Part shown: positions 1 to 8,597 of the stretch, piece after piece | Layout of the letters: each line of letters opens with the position of its first letter | Position numbering within the stretch: position 1 is the first letter of the stretch | Origin: Acidobacteriota bacterium | GTDB taxonomy: Bacteria; Acidobacteriota; UBA4820; DSQY01 | NCBI GenBank assembly: GCA_021787565.1 | Contig: JAJYLT010000013.1 | Span: 1 to 64,000 of the forward strand | DNA: 64,000 bases | Reading direction: 5' to 3' | Program-made: the position numbers and the translations under genes | The notes under the pieces: generated by a model | The model's input: the letters and a program-made list of their open reading frames with translations, nothing else | Told to the model about the DNA's origin: nothing | Databases searched by the model: none

Positions 1-922
1 CGATACCCCGGGGGAAGAGGGCAATGAAGGATGCGTTGTCGGGAATGAGCCCGTGGGCTGAGAGGAAGGCATAGAAGCCCCGGGCGTCGTCTGGCACCGT
101 GAAGTCCGCCGAGCTGGCGAAGGGTGAACCGCCGGGCGTGCTCGTGGCCCGTGTGAGCCGGTCCCCCATCTGCACGAGGTCGCCCGCTGGGTTGGGGTCC
201 AGGTTATCCGAGGTGAAGGTGATGGGATCTCCCCACCACAGGGCGGTCGTGCTCGGCGTGGGATCCGTGGGTGCCGGCATGGGATCGTACCCCATCCCCT
301 GCACCGCTTGGCTCACGGTGGTGGAATCGGTCACCGCCTAGCACTCCAGGGTGGCGGAGCTGTTGGCGGCCGTATTCATGGACGAGCTGGCCACCCCCTG
401 CGCGAGGCTCTGGGCACCCCGCTGGAAGCTCGGCTCCGTGCAATAGGACACGGTATACGGGGAGGTTCCTCCGCTCCAGGAAAGGTTGATTGTCCAATCG
501 GACCCGTTGGCCGTCTTGCCCACCATGAGCGTGGTGGGATCCGCCGCCTCGGGAACTATGGCCCCGGCACTCCCCGCCGCGGCCGCGCGGGACACCGGCT
601 GGGGTGATGCCACCGCTCCGGGGCCCACGCCCGCTTGGCGGGCCTCAAGGGCCGAGGTGTAGAGGGCCAGCCGGGCACCCCCCGCGTTGAATCCCGCCCC
701 CGTTCCCTGTGCGAGCGCGCTCACACGGGCCGCGGGCCACGGAGGCACCCGAACGGAAAAGACTGGACGCTGCGCCAGCCGGGTGCGGCCGTTAGCCTGG
801 CTATTGGCCAGAGGCGCGCCCCGCGCCTGGGACGCCGCCGGGGTCTGCCGCGATGCCGCTCCCGCCCCCCACACCGAGCCGAAGAGAAGGAGCGCCGTTG
901 CCAGCACCAGGGACATTCTCAT
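1..922 (-). pseudogene. Secreted beta-rich protein, 3' part off the window, interrupted by in-frame TAG
   Basis: The frame starts at ATG 922 after AAGGGGGA and opens with a signal peptide (MRMSLVLATALLLFGSVWG then AGA-A). About 194 residues follow, rich in Ala, Ser and Gly, with an Ig/FN3-like stretch ending SGGTSPYTVSYC. At 340-338 a TAG interrupts it, but the same frame then stays open for 112 codons to the window edge and keeps the composition of a secreted protein (AVTDSTTVSQAVQGMGYDP). I read this as one gene with a single nonsense mutation or base error; the 3' end lies outside the window. The family is not recognised. Beyond export, no function is visible. Confidence 0.55.
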
Positions 923-1133
923 GAAGATCCCCCTTCACGATGGCCCCTCCCTTGTTCCCGCGCCTGGCGCGCCCCCGCCCTGTCTTCCCCTGCCCAAAGG
1001 CGGCGCATGCTGGCAACGTGGCCTGTTGAATGAACGAACGCCCGAGTGACGTGTGTATGATACCGCACCCGTCCAAAATGGCGATGGGAAGAAAGTGCCT
1101 CCTCTGTTGTAGGCTTGAAATGTTAGACTCTGC

Positions 1134-1416
1134 GTGGACAGCACGACGGGGGCGTGGCAGGTCAGCGTGCTGAAGGGCAACGGGACGGGGAACACGTACA
1201 CGGGCACGGGGACCCTCGTCAACGGCAGCGGCTGCATGCGCCTGACCGCTACCCCGGGCTCGGGCTACGGCCTGACGCCTAATCGACTACACCACGGTCC
1301 ACCGGGCCACGGCCACCTTCACCTACCGGCCCGACGCGGTGAGTTCGGCGCTGTACGACCGGGACACGACCAACGACCCACCCTGCGGGGGAGGTACCAA
1401 ACCGCCGGTCCACTGA
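1134..1416 (+). pseudogene. 3' remnant of an exported-protein gene, frameshifted
   Basis: From about GTG 1134 the frame encodes a Gly/Thr-rich stretch (GNGTGNTYTGTGTLVNGSGC) typical of extracellular beta proteins. Near 1275-1290 the plausible coding switches to another frame (TTVHRATATFTYRPDAVSS, then ALYDRDTTNDPPCGGG) and stops at TGA 1414-1416. A strong terminator follows 36 bases later, so this looks like the genuine 3' end of a gene whose 5' part is gone and which carries at least one frameshift. There is no proper start: upstream stops lie only a few codons away. The family is not recognised. Confidence 0.4.
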
Positions 1417-1452
1417 TCCCTCCATTCCGCCAGTCCATCGTTCGCGACTCCA

Positions 1453-1484
1453 GGCGCGGGGCTACGGCCCCGCGCCTTTTCCTT
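1453..1484 (+). terminator. Rho-independent terminator
   Basis: A perfect 10-bp stem (GGCGCGGGGC 1453-1462, GCCCCGCGCC 1467-1476) with loop TACG is followed by TTTTCCTT. It closes the remnant gene upstream and insulates the GntR promoter that begins about 20 bases later. Confidence 0.85.
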
Positions 1485-1502
1485 CCCGCCAGCCGCCCAG
1501 CC

Positions 1503-1549
1503 TTGACGCCGATGGCCCCCAATAGTATATTGTACATGTACAGTGTACA
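1503..1549 (+). promoter_or_regulatory. Promoter and palindromic operator of the GntR operon
   Basis: A -35 TTGACG (1503-1508) and -10 TATATT (1526-1531) are separated by exactly 17 bases. The perfect palindrome TGTACATGTACA (1531-1542) starts on the last base of the -10, and another TGTACA half-site follows at 1544-1549, so the array covers the expected transcription start. GntR proteins of the YtrA subfamily commonly repress their own operon from such GTAC-rich dyads. The autoregulation is inferred. Confidence 0.75.
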
Positions 1550-1589
1550 GATGCCCAAGTACAGCGGGCTCGTGAGAGCGGAGGACGAC

Positions 1590-1988
1590 GTGGCGGACCG
1601 GGACCTGACGCTGAGGGTGGATCTGGCTTCCGATCTCCCCGTCTATCGCCAGATCGTGAACGGGCTCCGGGCGCACCTCGTGGCGGGCGGCCTGGCCCCG
1701 GGAACGCTGCTCCCCTCGGTGCGGGAGCTGGCCCTCGACCTGGGCGTCCATCACAACACGGTAGCCGAGGCCTACCGGATCCTCGCGGAGGAGGGCTGGC
1801 TGGATCTGCGCCGCCGCCGCGGCGCGCTCGTCCTCGACCGGCACCAGCCCAAGCCCGAGCCGGAGGCGCGGGAGGGCTTCCGCCGCCGCCTCGGCGAGCT
1901 CGTGGCCGAGGCCCGCTCCGGCGGCCTGGAAAGCCGAACCCTCGCCGCCGAGCTGCGCAGGCTCGCCGACGGGCTGATAGGACGGTAG
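1590..1988 (+). CDS. GntR-family transcriptional regulator, YtrA subfamily
   Basis: This is a 132-residue regulator. Residues ~10-75 form the GntR winged helix (LPVYRQIVNGLRAHL, then LPSVRELALDLGVHHNT, then AYRILAEEGWLDLRR). The C-terminal tail is short and helical rather than a large ligand-binding domain, which is the YtrA pattern (usual length ~125). I chose GTG 1590 because GGAGG lies 5 bases upstream and because the promoter and operator end at 1549; earlier in-frame ATGs fall inside or next to the operator. It is followed after 47 bases by a hydrolase and a DUF1648 membrane protein, an arrangement in which YtrA-type repressors often control membrane-stress genes. The effector is unknown. 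Confidence 0.88.
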   Translation: MADRDLTLRVDLASDLPVYRQIVNGLRAHLVAGGLAPGTLLPSVRELALDLGVHHNTVAEAYRILAEEGWLDLRRRRGALVLDRHQPKPEPEAREGFRRRLGELVAEARSGGLESRTLAAELRRLADGLIGR

Positions 1989-2035
1989 AAAGTGGCATGG
2001 CAGACTTCAAACGGGATAGGACAAGGAGGACGATC

Positions 2036-3469
2036 ATGAGAAAAGGATGGCACGGATCACTGGGCGCGGTGGCATGGATAGGCATTCTTCTCTCTTTCGC
2101 GGCCCCTTCGGCCGGTTGGGCGCAGGAGGCGGTGCCGGCGCCGGCGCCGCCCCCGTCCGTCGCGGGGATCTGGGAGGGCGCGCTGAACGCGGACGGCCAG
2201 CGACTGCGGATCGTCTTTCACATCGGCCAGGCGCCGAAGGGCGGCCTGTCGGCCACGATGGACAGCCCCGACCAGGGGGCCGCTGGCATTCCCGTGAGCG
2301 GCGTCACCTTCGAGAAGGGCAGACTCCGGCTGGAGGTGGAAGCGGTGGGCGGCCACTATTTCGCCGAGCTGGAGAAGGACGGCACCCTCCAAGGGACCTG
2401 GAGCCAGAGCGGCGCCGCCCTCCCGCTGACGCTCCACCGCACCGGCGGCGCACCGGAAGTGTCGCGGCCGCAGGAACCCAAGCCGCCCTTTCCATACACG
2501 GTACGCCAAGTCACCTACCCAGGCGGCGCACCGGGCGTCACGCTCGCGGGAACACTGACCGTTCCCGAGGGCAAGGGGCCCTTCCCGGCCGTCCTGCTCC
2601 TGGTGGGCTCGGGCCCGCACGACCGCGACGAGACGCTCTTCGGCCACAAGCCCTTCCTCGTGATCGCGGACTTCCTCACGCGCCGGGGCCTGGCGGTCCT
2701 GCGCTTCGACAAGCGCGGCGTGGGCCAGTCCACGGGGGACCGCGCCAAGGCCACGGACGACGACTACACGAAGGACGCCCTGGCCGGGCTGGCCTTCCTC
2801 CGGTCCCAGAAAGAGATCAACCCCAAGGCCATGGGCCTCATCGGCCACAGCGAGGGGGCCATCGAGGCCGTTAAGGCCGCGGGCCGCTCCCGTGACGTGG
2901 CCTTCATCGTCCTGCTGGGCGGACCGGGCCTTCCGGGCGGGCAGATCATCGAAGACCAGATCGCGGCCATGGATAAGGCGGCAGGAGTCCCGCCCGAAGC
3001 GGTAGCCAAGGCCGTGGCCGTGGAGAAGCAGTTCCTCTCCATCGTCCGGAGCCAGCCAGACGACGCCAAGGCCTCCGCCCAGATCCGGCAGCTCGTGAGG
3101 AAGGAGCAACCGGAGCTGAAGGGGGCGGCCCTCGACCGGCAGATCCAGATGGCCATCTCCCCCTGGTACCGGCAGTTCATCGCCTACGACCCAAGGCCCG
3201 ACATCGAGAAGGTGAAGTGCCCCGTCCTCGCCCTCGGCGGCGAGAAGGACTTGCAAGTCCCCGCCATGGAGAACCTGCTCGCCATCCGCACGGCCCTGCA
3301 GAAGGGCGGCAACCAGCGCTACGTGGTAAAGATGCTCCCCGGGCTCAACCACCTCTTCCAGGAGGCCTCCACGGGGCTGCCCACGGAGTACGGGCGGATC
3401 GTGCAGACCTTCTCGCCCCAGGCGCTGATGATCATCGGGACGTGGATTCTCCAGCAGGTGGGGAGGTGA
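2036..3469 (+). CDS. Exported alpha/beta hydrolase (S33-like) with N-terminal beta domain
   Basis: A 477-residue exported hydrolase. Start ATG 2036 is supported by AAGGAGG six bases upstream and a clean signal peptide ending near PSAGWAQ (residues 1-30); the ATG at 1997 would add 13 residues before it. Residues ~40-135 are a lipocalin-like beta domain (GIWEGALNADGQRLRIVF) that often precedes these hydrolases. The hydrolase fold spans ~160-475 with an oxyanion segment (LVGSGPHDRDE), nucleophile elbow GHSEG (Ser272), acid region GGEKDLQVP and a C-terminal His in LNHLFQ. The substrate is not predictable; a small ester or peptide is likely. It is the second gene of the GntR operon and ends one base before the next GTG start. 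Confidence 0.85.
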   Translation: MRKGWHGSLGAVAWIGILLSFAAPSAGWAQEAVPAPAPPPSVAGIWEGALNADGQRLRIVFHIGQAPKGGLSATMDSPDQGAAGIPVSGVTFEKGRLRLEVEAVGGHYFAELEKDGTLQGTWSQSGAALPLTLHRTGGAPEVSRPQEPKPPFPYTVRQVTYPGGAPGVTLAGTLTVPEGKGPFPAVLLLVGSGPHDRDETLFGHKPFLVIADFLTRRGLAVLRFDKRGVGQSTGDRAKATDDDYTKDALAGLAFLRSQKEINPKAMGLIGHSEGAIEAVKAAGRSRDVAFIVLLGGPGLPGGQIIEDQIAAMDKAAGVPPEAVAKAVAVEKQFLSIVRSQPDDAKASAQIRQLVRKEQPELKGAALDRQIQMAISPWYRQFIAYDPRPDIEKVKCPVLALGGEKDLQVPAMENLLAIRTALQKGGNQRYVVKMLPGLNHLFQEASTGLPTEYGRIVQTFSPQALMIIGTWILQQVGR

Positions 3470-3470
3470 C

Positions 3471-4541
3471 GTGCTTCTCACGCTGCTCCTAGCCGGCGCT
3501 TTCCCGGCGGTCGTGATGATCGTGATCGCCCTCGCGCTCCCCCACTGGAGCCAGCGCGGCCTCTTCTTCGGCGTGACGGTGGGGGCGGACTTCGCCCCCA
3601 CCGCGGAGGCCCGCGCCATCCTGCGGAGTTACCGCACCGCCGTAGTCGTCTCCGGGGTCTTCGCCTTGGTGATGGCGGCCGGCGGCGTGGGGCATCCCTT
3701 CTGGCTCCCCGTGGCCGCCCCCTTCGTGGCGACGGCCGGGATGCTGGTGGGCTACCTCCGGGCCCATCACGCGGCGCTCGCGCACACCACCGCTCCGGCG
3801 ACGGTCCGCGAAGCCTCACTGCGGGTTCGCCGCGAGCGGCTGCCGGGCAGCCCGCTCGGGCAAAGCCTCCCCTTCCTGATCCTGGCCGCCGCCATCGCCT
3901 ACACGGCCCTCCACTGGGACGAGCTGCCCCAGCGCATCCCCATCCACTTCGACGCGCAGGGCGTGCCCAACGGGTGGGCGGCCAAAGGCTTCTTCGGCGC
4001 CTTTGCCGGCGCCGGCCTGCCCGCCTTGTGCTGCGTCCTCATGCTCCTCTTCTCCGCCAGCCTCCTTCGGAGCTCCCGGCCGGGGACGACCGGAGCCTCC
4101 AGCGGGACCCTGAGGAGGGTCTTCCTCAAGGGCCTCCTGGCCTGCGAATTCCTCCTCGCCCTCGTGGGCACTTGCGTCACCGCCATACCGTTCGTCACCT
4201 CCCCGCAGAGCCGCGAGGGAATCACGCTCCTGGTGATCGTAGCGGCGATGGCCTTCCCCCTCGTCCTCCTCAGTTATTTGGGCATCGCGGCGAGCCGGGC
4301 CATGGGCCTTGGAGCCGCGGCGGAAGCGGGCCAGAAACCCTCGCCGGGGGACGGCACGCCCGATGCCTGCTGGAGGGCGGGCATGTTCTACTTGAACCGG
4401 GACGACCCGGCCCTCTGGGTTCCCAAGCGCTTCGGCATCGGCTACACCCTCAACTTCGGCAACCGCCGGTCGTGGGTCATCATGGCCGTTCTCCTGGCCC
4501 TCATCCTGACGGGCCTCATCCTCCCCTTCCTGGTCTCGTGA
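3471..4541 (+). CDS. DUF1648/DUF5808 multi-pass membrane protein
   Basis: A 356-residue membrane protein with about eight hydrophobic helices. Residues ~135-180 carry the DUF1648 signature seen in SdpI-like proteins (LPQRIPIHFDAQGVPNGW), and the C-terminal quarter matches DUF5808 (YLNRDDPALWVPKRFGIGYT followed by LNFG). Start GTG 3471 lies one base after the hydrolase stop, with GGGGAGGTGA overlapping that stop, so translation is coupled. SdpI-type proteins in Bacillus give immunity to a toxic peptide and pair with small repressors; co-transcription with a YtrA-type GntR regulator here suggests an envelope-stress or antimicrobial-peptide response module. That role is inferred. Confidence 0.85.
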   Translation: MLLTLLLAGAFPAVVMIVIALALPHWSQRGLFFGVTVGADFAPTAEARAILRSYRTAVVVSGVFALVMAAGGVGHPFWLPVAAPFVATAGMLVGYLRAHHAALAHTTAPATVREASLRVRRERLPGSPLGQSLPFLILAAAIAYTALHWDELPQRIPIHFDAQGVPNGWAAKGFFGAFAGAGLPALCCVLMLLFSASLLRSSRPGTTGASSGTLRRVFLKGLLACEFLLALVGTCVTAIPFVTSPQSREGITLLVIVAAMAFPLVLLSYLGIAASRAMGLGAAAEAGQKPSPGDGTPDACWRAGMFYLNRDDPALWVPKRFGIGYTLNFGNRRSWVIMAVLLALILTGLILPFLVS

Positions 4542-4559
4542 GGAGGCCGCAGGCTCGCG

Positions 4560-4588
4560 TTGACCGGAGGGGAGGAACACTCTACGAT
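4560..4588 (+). promoter_or_regulatory. Promoter of the HD-GYP gene
   Basis: TTGACC (4560-4565), a 17-base spacer and TACGAT (4583-4588) form a good sigma-70-type promoter. It lies 93 bases upstream of the HD-GYP start, giving a leader of roughly 85 bases, and shows that this gene is transcribed separately from the DUF1648 operon. Confidence 0.6.
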
Positions 4589-4681
4589 GAGAACCCATGG
4601 AAGCCTCCCGCCCAGTACCGGAGAAATCGGCGGGCGGCATGGCCCCTCGCGGGTGGGGCGAAGGCGCTTCAAGGTAAGGGC

Positions 4682-6184
4682 ATGCACCACGAGAAGGACC
4701 ACGGAGAAGACCAGGAGCGCCACGGCCCCGCCTACGAACTCGCGGCACTGAGGGCCGTGGCGGCGGCGTGCGTGAAGGAGACGCAGGAGGACAGGCTCAT
4801 CGAGAGGGTCACGGAGATCATCTGCCGCGCCTTCTCCATCACGAATTTCGGCGTCGTCCTGCACGACGACCGCAGCGGCCTGTTGCGCGACCATCCGTCC
4901 GCCCGGCGGAGGGGGGGGAGCGCGGCCCTGGAGCTGGCCCTCGGCGAGGGGATCGTGGGCACCGTGGCAGCCACGGGCAAGCCCATGAGGGTCCCGGACG
5001 TGAGCCGGGAGCCCGTCTACCGCATGGGGGATTCGGAGACCCGCTCCGAGCTGACGGTGCCCCTCAGGGTCGGCGACCAGATCATCGGCGTCATCAACAG
5101 CGAGAGCACGGCCCTGGACGCCTTCACCGAGGACGACGAGCACCTGCTCATGGCCCTGGCCGGGCAGGTGGCCCCCACGCTGGCGCGCCTCAGGACCATG
5201 GAGGCGATCCGGGACAGCGAGGAGAAGTACCGTGCCCTCTACGAGGACAACCCCTCCACCTACCTCACCATCGACGCCCGCGGCACGATCCTCTCGGTGA
5301 ACGAGTTTGGGGCCCAGCAGCTCGGCTATTCGGCGGAGGAGCTCGTGGGGCGGCCCGTGGAGAGCATCTTCCATCCGGACGAGCGGGCGGAGGCCCTCGG
5401 ACGCCTGACCCAGAGGCTTGCGGGCCCCGGCAAGGTGGCCCACTGGGAGCGCCGACAGGTCCGGAAGGACGGCCAGGTGCGATGGGTGAAGGAGTCGGCC
5501 CGGTCGGTCCGGGGCAGCACCGGAGAGCCGGTGGTCCTCGCCGTCTGCGAGGACATCACCGAGCGCCGGCGCGCGGAGGAGCAGGCCCGGGAAAGCGTGA
5601 GGAAGCTGGAGCGGCTCCTGGACGAGACCGTCCAGACGCTCGCCGCCGTGGTCGAGGTGAAGGATCCCTACACCAGCGGCCACCAGCGCCGCGTCGTGAG
5701 GATCGCGGCGGCCGTTGCGGACGAGATGGGCCTGCCCGTTGAGCGCGCCAAGAGCCTGCGCGTGGCGGGCCTCCTGCACGACATCGGCAAGATCCAGGTG
5801 CCGGCCGAGATCCTCGCCAAGCCGGGAAGCCTGAGCGAGGCCGAGAAGAGCATCATCCGGACCCACAGCGAGGTGGGCTACCGCCTCCTCAAGGGCATCT
5901 CCTTCGAATGGCCCGTGGCGGAGATCGTCCTGCAGCACCACGAGCGCATGGACGGCTCGGGGTACCCGGGCGGCCTCAAGGGAGGGAAGATCCTGCTGGA
6001 GGCCCGAATCCTGGGGGTCGCCGACGTGGTGGAGGCCATCTCCAGCCACCGTCCCTACCGGCCGGCCTTCGGCCTCGACTACGCGCTGGCCGAGATCGAA
6101 TCCCTCGCCGGGTCGGTGTACGATGCCGACGTCGTCAGGGCCTGCCTCAGGCTCTTCCGGGACAAGGGCTTCTCGATCGACTAG
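4682..6184 (+). CDS. GAF-PAS-HD-GYP cyclic-di-GMP phosphodiesterase
   Basis: A 500-residue cytoplasmic signalling protein. Residues ~20-170 are a GAF domain (ALGEGIVGTVAATGKPMRVP), ~175-300 a PAS domain with PAC tail (SEEKYRALYEDNPSTY; EDITERRRAEE), and ~315-500 an HD-GYP domain with the metal-binding HD (LLHDIGK, residues 365-370), a second metal region (HSEVGYRLLKG) and the GYP loop (HHERMDGSGYPGGLKG). HD-GYP proteins hydrolyse cyclic di-GMP; all core residues are present, so it is probably active, with GAF and PAS as input modules. There are no membrane segments. Start ATG 4682 follows AAGGTAAGGG. The frame is open much further upstream, but that part overlaps the DUF1648 gene and is not real coding. 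Confidence 0.9.
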   Translation: MHHEKDHGEDQERHGPAYELAALRAVAAACVKETQEDRLIERVTEIICRAFSITNFGVVLHDDRSGLLRDHPSARRRGGSAALELALGEGIVGTVAATGKPMRVPDVSREPVYRMGDSETRSELTVPLRVGDQIIGVINSESTALDAFTEDDEHLLMALAGQVAPTLARLRTMEAIRDSEEKYRALYEDNPSTYLTIDARGTILSVNEFGAQQLGYSAEELVGRPVESIFHPDERAEALGRLTQRLAGPGKVAHWERRQVRKDGQVRWVKESARSVRGSTGEPVVLAVCEDITERRRAEEQARESVRKLERLLDETVQTLAAVVEVKDPYTSGHQRRVVRIAAAVADEMGLPVERAKSLRVAGLLHDIGKIQVPAEILAKPGSLSEAEKSIIRTHSEVGYRLLKGISFEWPVAEIVLQHHERMDGSGYPGGLKGGKILLEARILGVADVVEAISSHRPYRPAFGLDYALAEIESLAGSVYDADVVRACLRLFRDKGFSID

Positions 6185-6356
6185 CCGGAGCGCCTTCGGC
6201 CCCCGAGGCGCCTTGCCTCCCCCCCTCCCTCCGCGCCTCGCCTTCGTGATATATTGAAGGCAGTAAAGGATGGAGTTGTTCCAGGTACAAACCGGGATGG
6301 GCGCCAGCGACCGTCCGCCGCGAGGGCGCCTCAGGGTGCGGAGGGCGGACAAGAGA

Positions 6357-6938
6357 ATGGGTGGAGAGATGAGCCGAACGAAGCGGATCGCCGTTGCCGT
6401 CGCCCTCGGAGCGCTGCTGCTCCCGGTGCTGAGCTGGATGGCCCTGGGACCGGGGGACAACGCCCTCAGGAACGCCCACGTGGGCGACTGGGTGGAATTC
6501 GCCATGCACACCGGGGCGATGGGCCAGCAGATGGAGATGAAGACCAAGCAGACCGTCGTGGCCAAGGACGCCGCCTTCGTCACCCTGCGGACGGAAACCT
6601 CCATGATGGGCCACACGATGCCCCCGCAGGACGTGAAAATTCCGCTGAACACGGCCTACGAACCGTACGCGACGGGTCTTACGGACGCGAAGATCACGAT
6701 CCTCGGCCAGGGGAACGAGACCCTCACCGTGGGCGGCAAGGCCTACGCCTGCCACTGGATGAAGGTCAGGGTCACGGCGACCAAGCCCCAGCCCATGGAG
6801 GGCACCACCAAGGTCTGGACCTCTCCCAGCGTGCCTGTTTCCGGCGTGGTGAAGATGGAGACCGAGTCCACCGTGACCGTGGGCGGCAAGCCCATGCGCA
6901 CCCAGATGACGATGGAGCTGGTCGGCTCGGGGAGATAG
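6357..6938 (+). CDS. Exported protein of unknown function
   Basis: A 193-residue protein with an N-terminal signal or anchor (MSRTKRIAVAVALGALLLPV) followed by a soluble beta-rich domain with repeated Met and Thr (GAMGQQMEMKTKQTVVAKD; the segment HTMPPQDVKIPL). The domain resembles periplasmic proteins that test for a colour or conductivity-like quantity only in composition; I do not recognise a family. ATG 6357 and ATG 6369 are both possible; the signal peptide is complete with either. It stands alone and is followed by a strong terminator. Confidence 0.7.
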   Translation: MGGEMSRTKRIAVAVALGALLLPVLSWMALGPGDNALRNAHVGDWVEFAMHTGAMGQQMEMKTKQTVVAKDAAFVTLRTETSMMGHTMPPQDVKIPLNTAYEPYATGLTDAKITILGQGNETLTVGGKAYACHWMKVRVTATKPQPMEGTTKVWTSPSVPVSGVVKMETESTVTVGGKPMRTQMTMELVGSGR

Positions 6939-6966
6939 ACCCGCGAGCGGAAGTTCATCGGACTTC

Positions 6967-6993
6967 AAAGGGGCCGCCCGGCGCGGCCCCTTT
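6967..6993 (+). terminator. Rho-independent terminator (bidirectional-looking)
   Basis: A perfect 11-bp stem (AAAGGGGCCGC 6967-6977, GCGGCCCCTTT 6983-6993) with loop CCGGC. A-runs on one side and T-runs on the other let it serve both the exported-protein gene on the plus strand and the small minus-strand gene that ends at about 7006. Confidence 0.88.
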
Positions 6994-7005
6994 GCCGTGA
7001 TGGGG

Positions 7006-7184
7006 TCAACGGCCCTGCCGGCGTACGAAGCCGCCCCTCAGCCTGGGGGCCAGACGCCGCAGAATCAGGTCGAAGAGGGCCACCGCCGCGGCACTCGCCG
7101 CGTCAGGGCCGGCACCGAGAGGGCCCACCCGAGGACGTAGAGGTTCATGACGGTCAGTGCGGTCAGCAGCATGATGCCGAACAT
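7006..7184 (-). pseudogene. Small membrane protein gene, probably frameshifted
   Basis: ATG 7184 is preceded by AGGGGAG at good spacing and encodes a hydrophobic helix (MFGIMLLTALTVMNLYVLGW), stopping after 39 residues at 7065. After about 27 residues a different frame continues plausibly (AVALFDLILRRLAPRLRGGF) to TGA at 7008-7006, giving about 59 residues in total. The strong start and the coherent second half suggest one small membrane protein gene with an indel near 7100. The N-terminus resembles the membrane leader of some metallophosphoesterases, but nothing more of such a gene is present. Confidence 0.35.
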
Positions 7185-7209
7185 GTCGTCTCCCCTTTGG
7201 AAGTCGCGG

Positions 7210-8397
7210 TCAACCCCGGCCGCCGCCGGTTCGCGAAAACGAGTTCCTGGGTCTCAGGAGGAGTTGCGCCGAGAACGAGAACAATCCCAATCCCACGATC
7301 AGGCATCCCATGCCCGCAAGACCCGCGCCCGCTGCGAGCAGGAGGCCGGCCGCCAGCGGGCCGAAGCCCTGCGAGAGGCCGATAAGGGTCTCGTGAATGG
7401 CGCCCTGCCGGGCGTTGTCGGCGTCCGGCGTGGACAGGCCGTAGAAGAGGGCGAAGGTGTAGGGAACGGCGTAGGCGACGCCGCCGAGGGCCACGGTCAG
7501 GCCGAAGAGGGCCGGGGTGCGGGCGGCGGCCAGGGAGGCGCCGAAGAGCAGCAGGGCCCCTCCGCTGAGGAGGGCGCAGAGCCTCGGACGGCCGATCCAG
7601 AAGTGCATGGGCAGGAGCACCAGAAAGGTCAGGAAGACCCCGACGTTCCCGAAGGCTGTGATGAAGCCCACCTCCGCCAGCGGCACGCCCGACGCCGAGA
7701 GCAGCTTGGGGTAGAGGAGCATGGTCCCCACGAAGGCCAGGCTCCCGAGGAGCAGGGCGGCCCGAGCCCCGAGGCGCAGGCGCTTGAGCGCGCCCCCATC
7801 CACGGGCGGCGGCGCGGGTACCGAAAAGCCGGCCGACGAAGGTTTGGGCAGCGCCTCGCCGTGGCGGCGCCAGTGGGCCCAGAGCGCCGCGGCGCCGGCG
7901 AGGCAGAGGGCCATCCCACCGGTGAAGACCACGCTGGGGCTCCGCTGGATGAGCCAGGGGCCGAAGAGCATCCCCACGATGTTCCCGCTGCTCCAGCTCA
8001 GCGAGAAGCGGGCCGTGGTGCTGAAGGGGTGCACGCCGAGCCTGCCCTCCTCGCGGGAGAGCAGCCCCTCCACCGACGGGTAGAAAAAGCCGAAAAAGAC
8101 GAGGACCAGACACGCCGTCGGCACGAGGCTCCAGGGCGCCGTCCAGAAGAAACCCGTGGGGAGGATGCAGGCCAGGGCCAGAAAACCCACCGCCAGCGGG
8201 CGCTTGAATCCGATCCGGTCGCCCAGGTGACCGAGCAGGAGGGCCGAGGCCACGTAGGCCATGTAGGCCGCGAAGTTCAGCAGGCCCACCGAGGCGTAGC
8301 TCATGGACCACGCCGCGGCGCGCGTGTTCCACGCCGCGATGAGCAGCCACAGGAGCACGGAGAAGAGAAAGACGACGACGTGGACCAGCCCGAACAT
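7210..8397 (-). CDS. Major facilitator superfamily transporter
   Basis: A 395-residue, 12-helix transporter. The MFS motif between helices 2 and 3 is visible (GHLGDRIGFKRP), and a charged central loop (HWRRHGEALPKP) separates the two six-helix halves. Start ATG 8397 is preferred over the GTG five codons upstream because GGGAGG lies just before it. The substrate cannot be predicted; many proteins of this layout are drug or metabolite exporters. It is transcribed away from the MutS-like gene and stands alone. Confidence 0.87.
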   Translation of the reverse strand: MFGLVHVVVFLFSVLLWLLIAAWNTRAAAWSMSYASVGLLNFAAYMAYVASALLLGHLGDRIGFKRPLAVGFLALACILPTGFFWTAPWSLVPTACLVLVFFGFFYPSVEGLLSREEGRLGVHPFSTTARFSLSWSSGNIVGMLFGPWLIQRSPSVVFTGGMALCLAGAAALWAHWRRHGEALPKPSSAGFSVPAPPPVDGGALKRLRLGARAALLLGSLAFVGTMLLYPKLLSASGVPLAEVGFITAFGNVGVFLTFLVLLPMHFWIGRPRLCALLSGGALLLFGASLAAARTPALFGLTVALGGVAYAVPYTFALFYGLSTPDADNARQGAIHETLIGLSQGFGPLAAGLLLAAGAGLAGMGCLIVGLGLFSFSAQLLLRPRNSFSRTGGGRG

Positions 8398-8597
8398 CGC
8401 GCCTCCCGGCACGTCATCCTATCCCGTCCCGCGCCGGGCTGGAAGACCGGGCGGCGAAGGCTTGCGGGTGTATACTCGCCGGGGGGCGGGACGGATGGAC
8501 CGTCCCATGCGCCATACAATGCGGCGCATGCTCTGGACCCCTCCCGGCACCGGGAACCGGCCATTCCTCCCGAGAAGCCATCCACCGGAGCGACTCC

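Noticed and set aside
338-340. TAG read as pyrrolysine or as a suppressed stop
   Set aside because: No pyl genes or other in-frame TAGs support recoding; a mutation or base error is simpler.
3974-4681. A 5' extension of the HD-GYP frame by about 236 codons
   Set aside because: It overlaps the DUF1648 gene, has Arg/Pro-rich shadow composition, and a promoter plus ribosome-binding site exist just before 4682.
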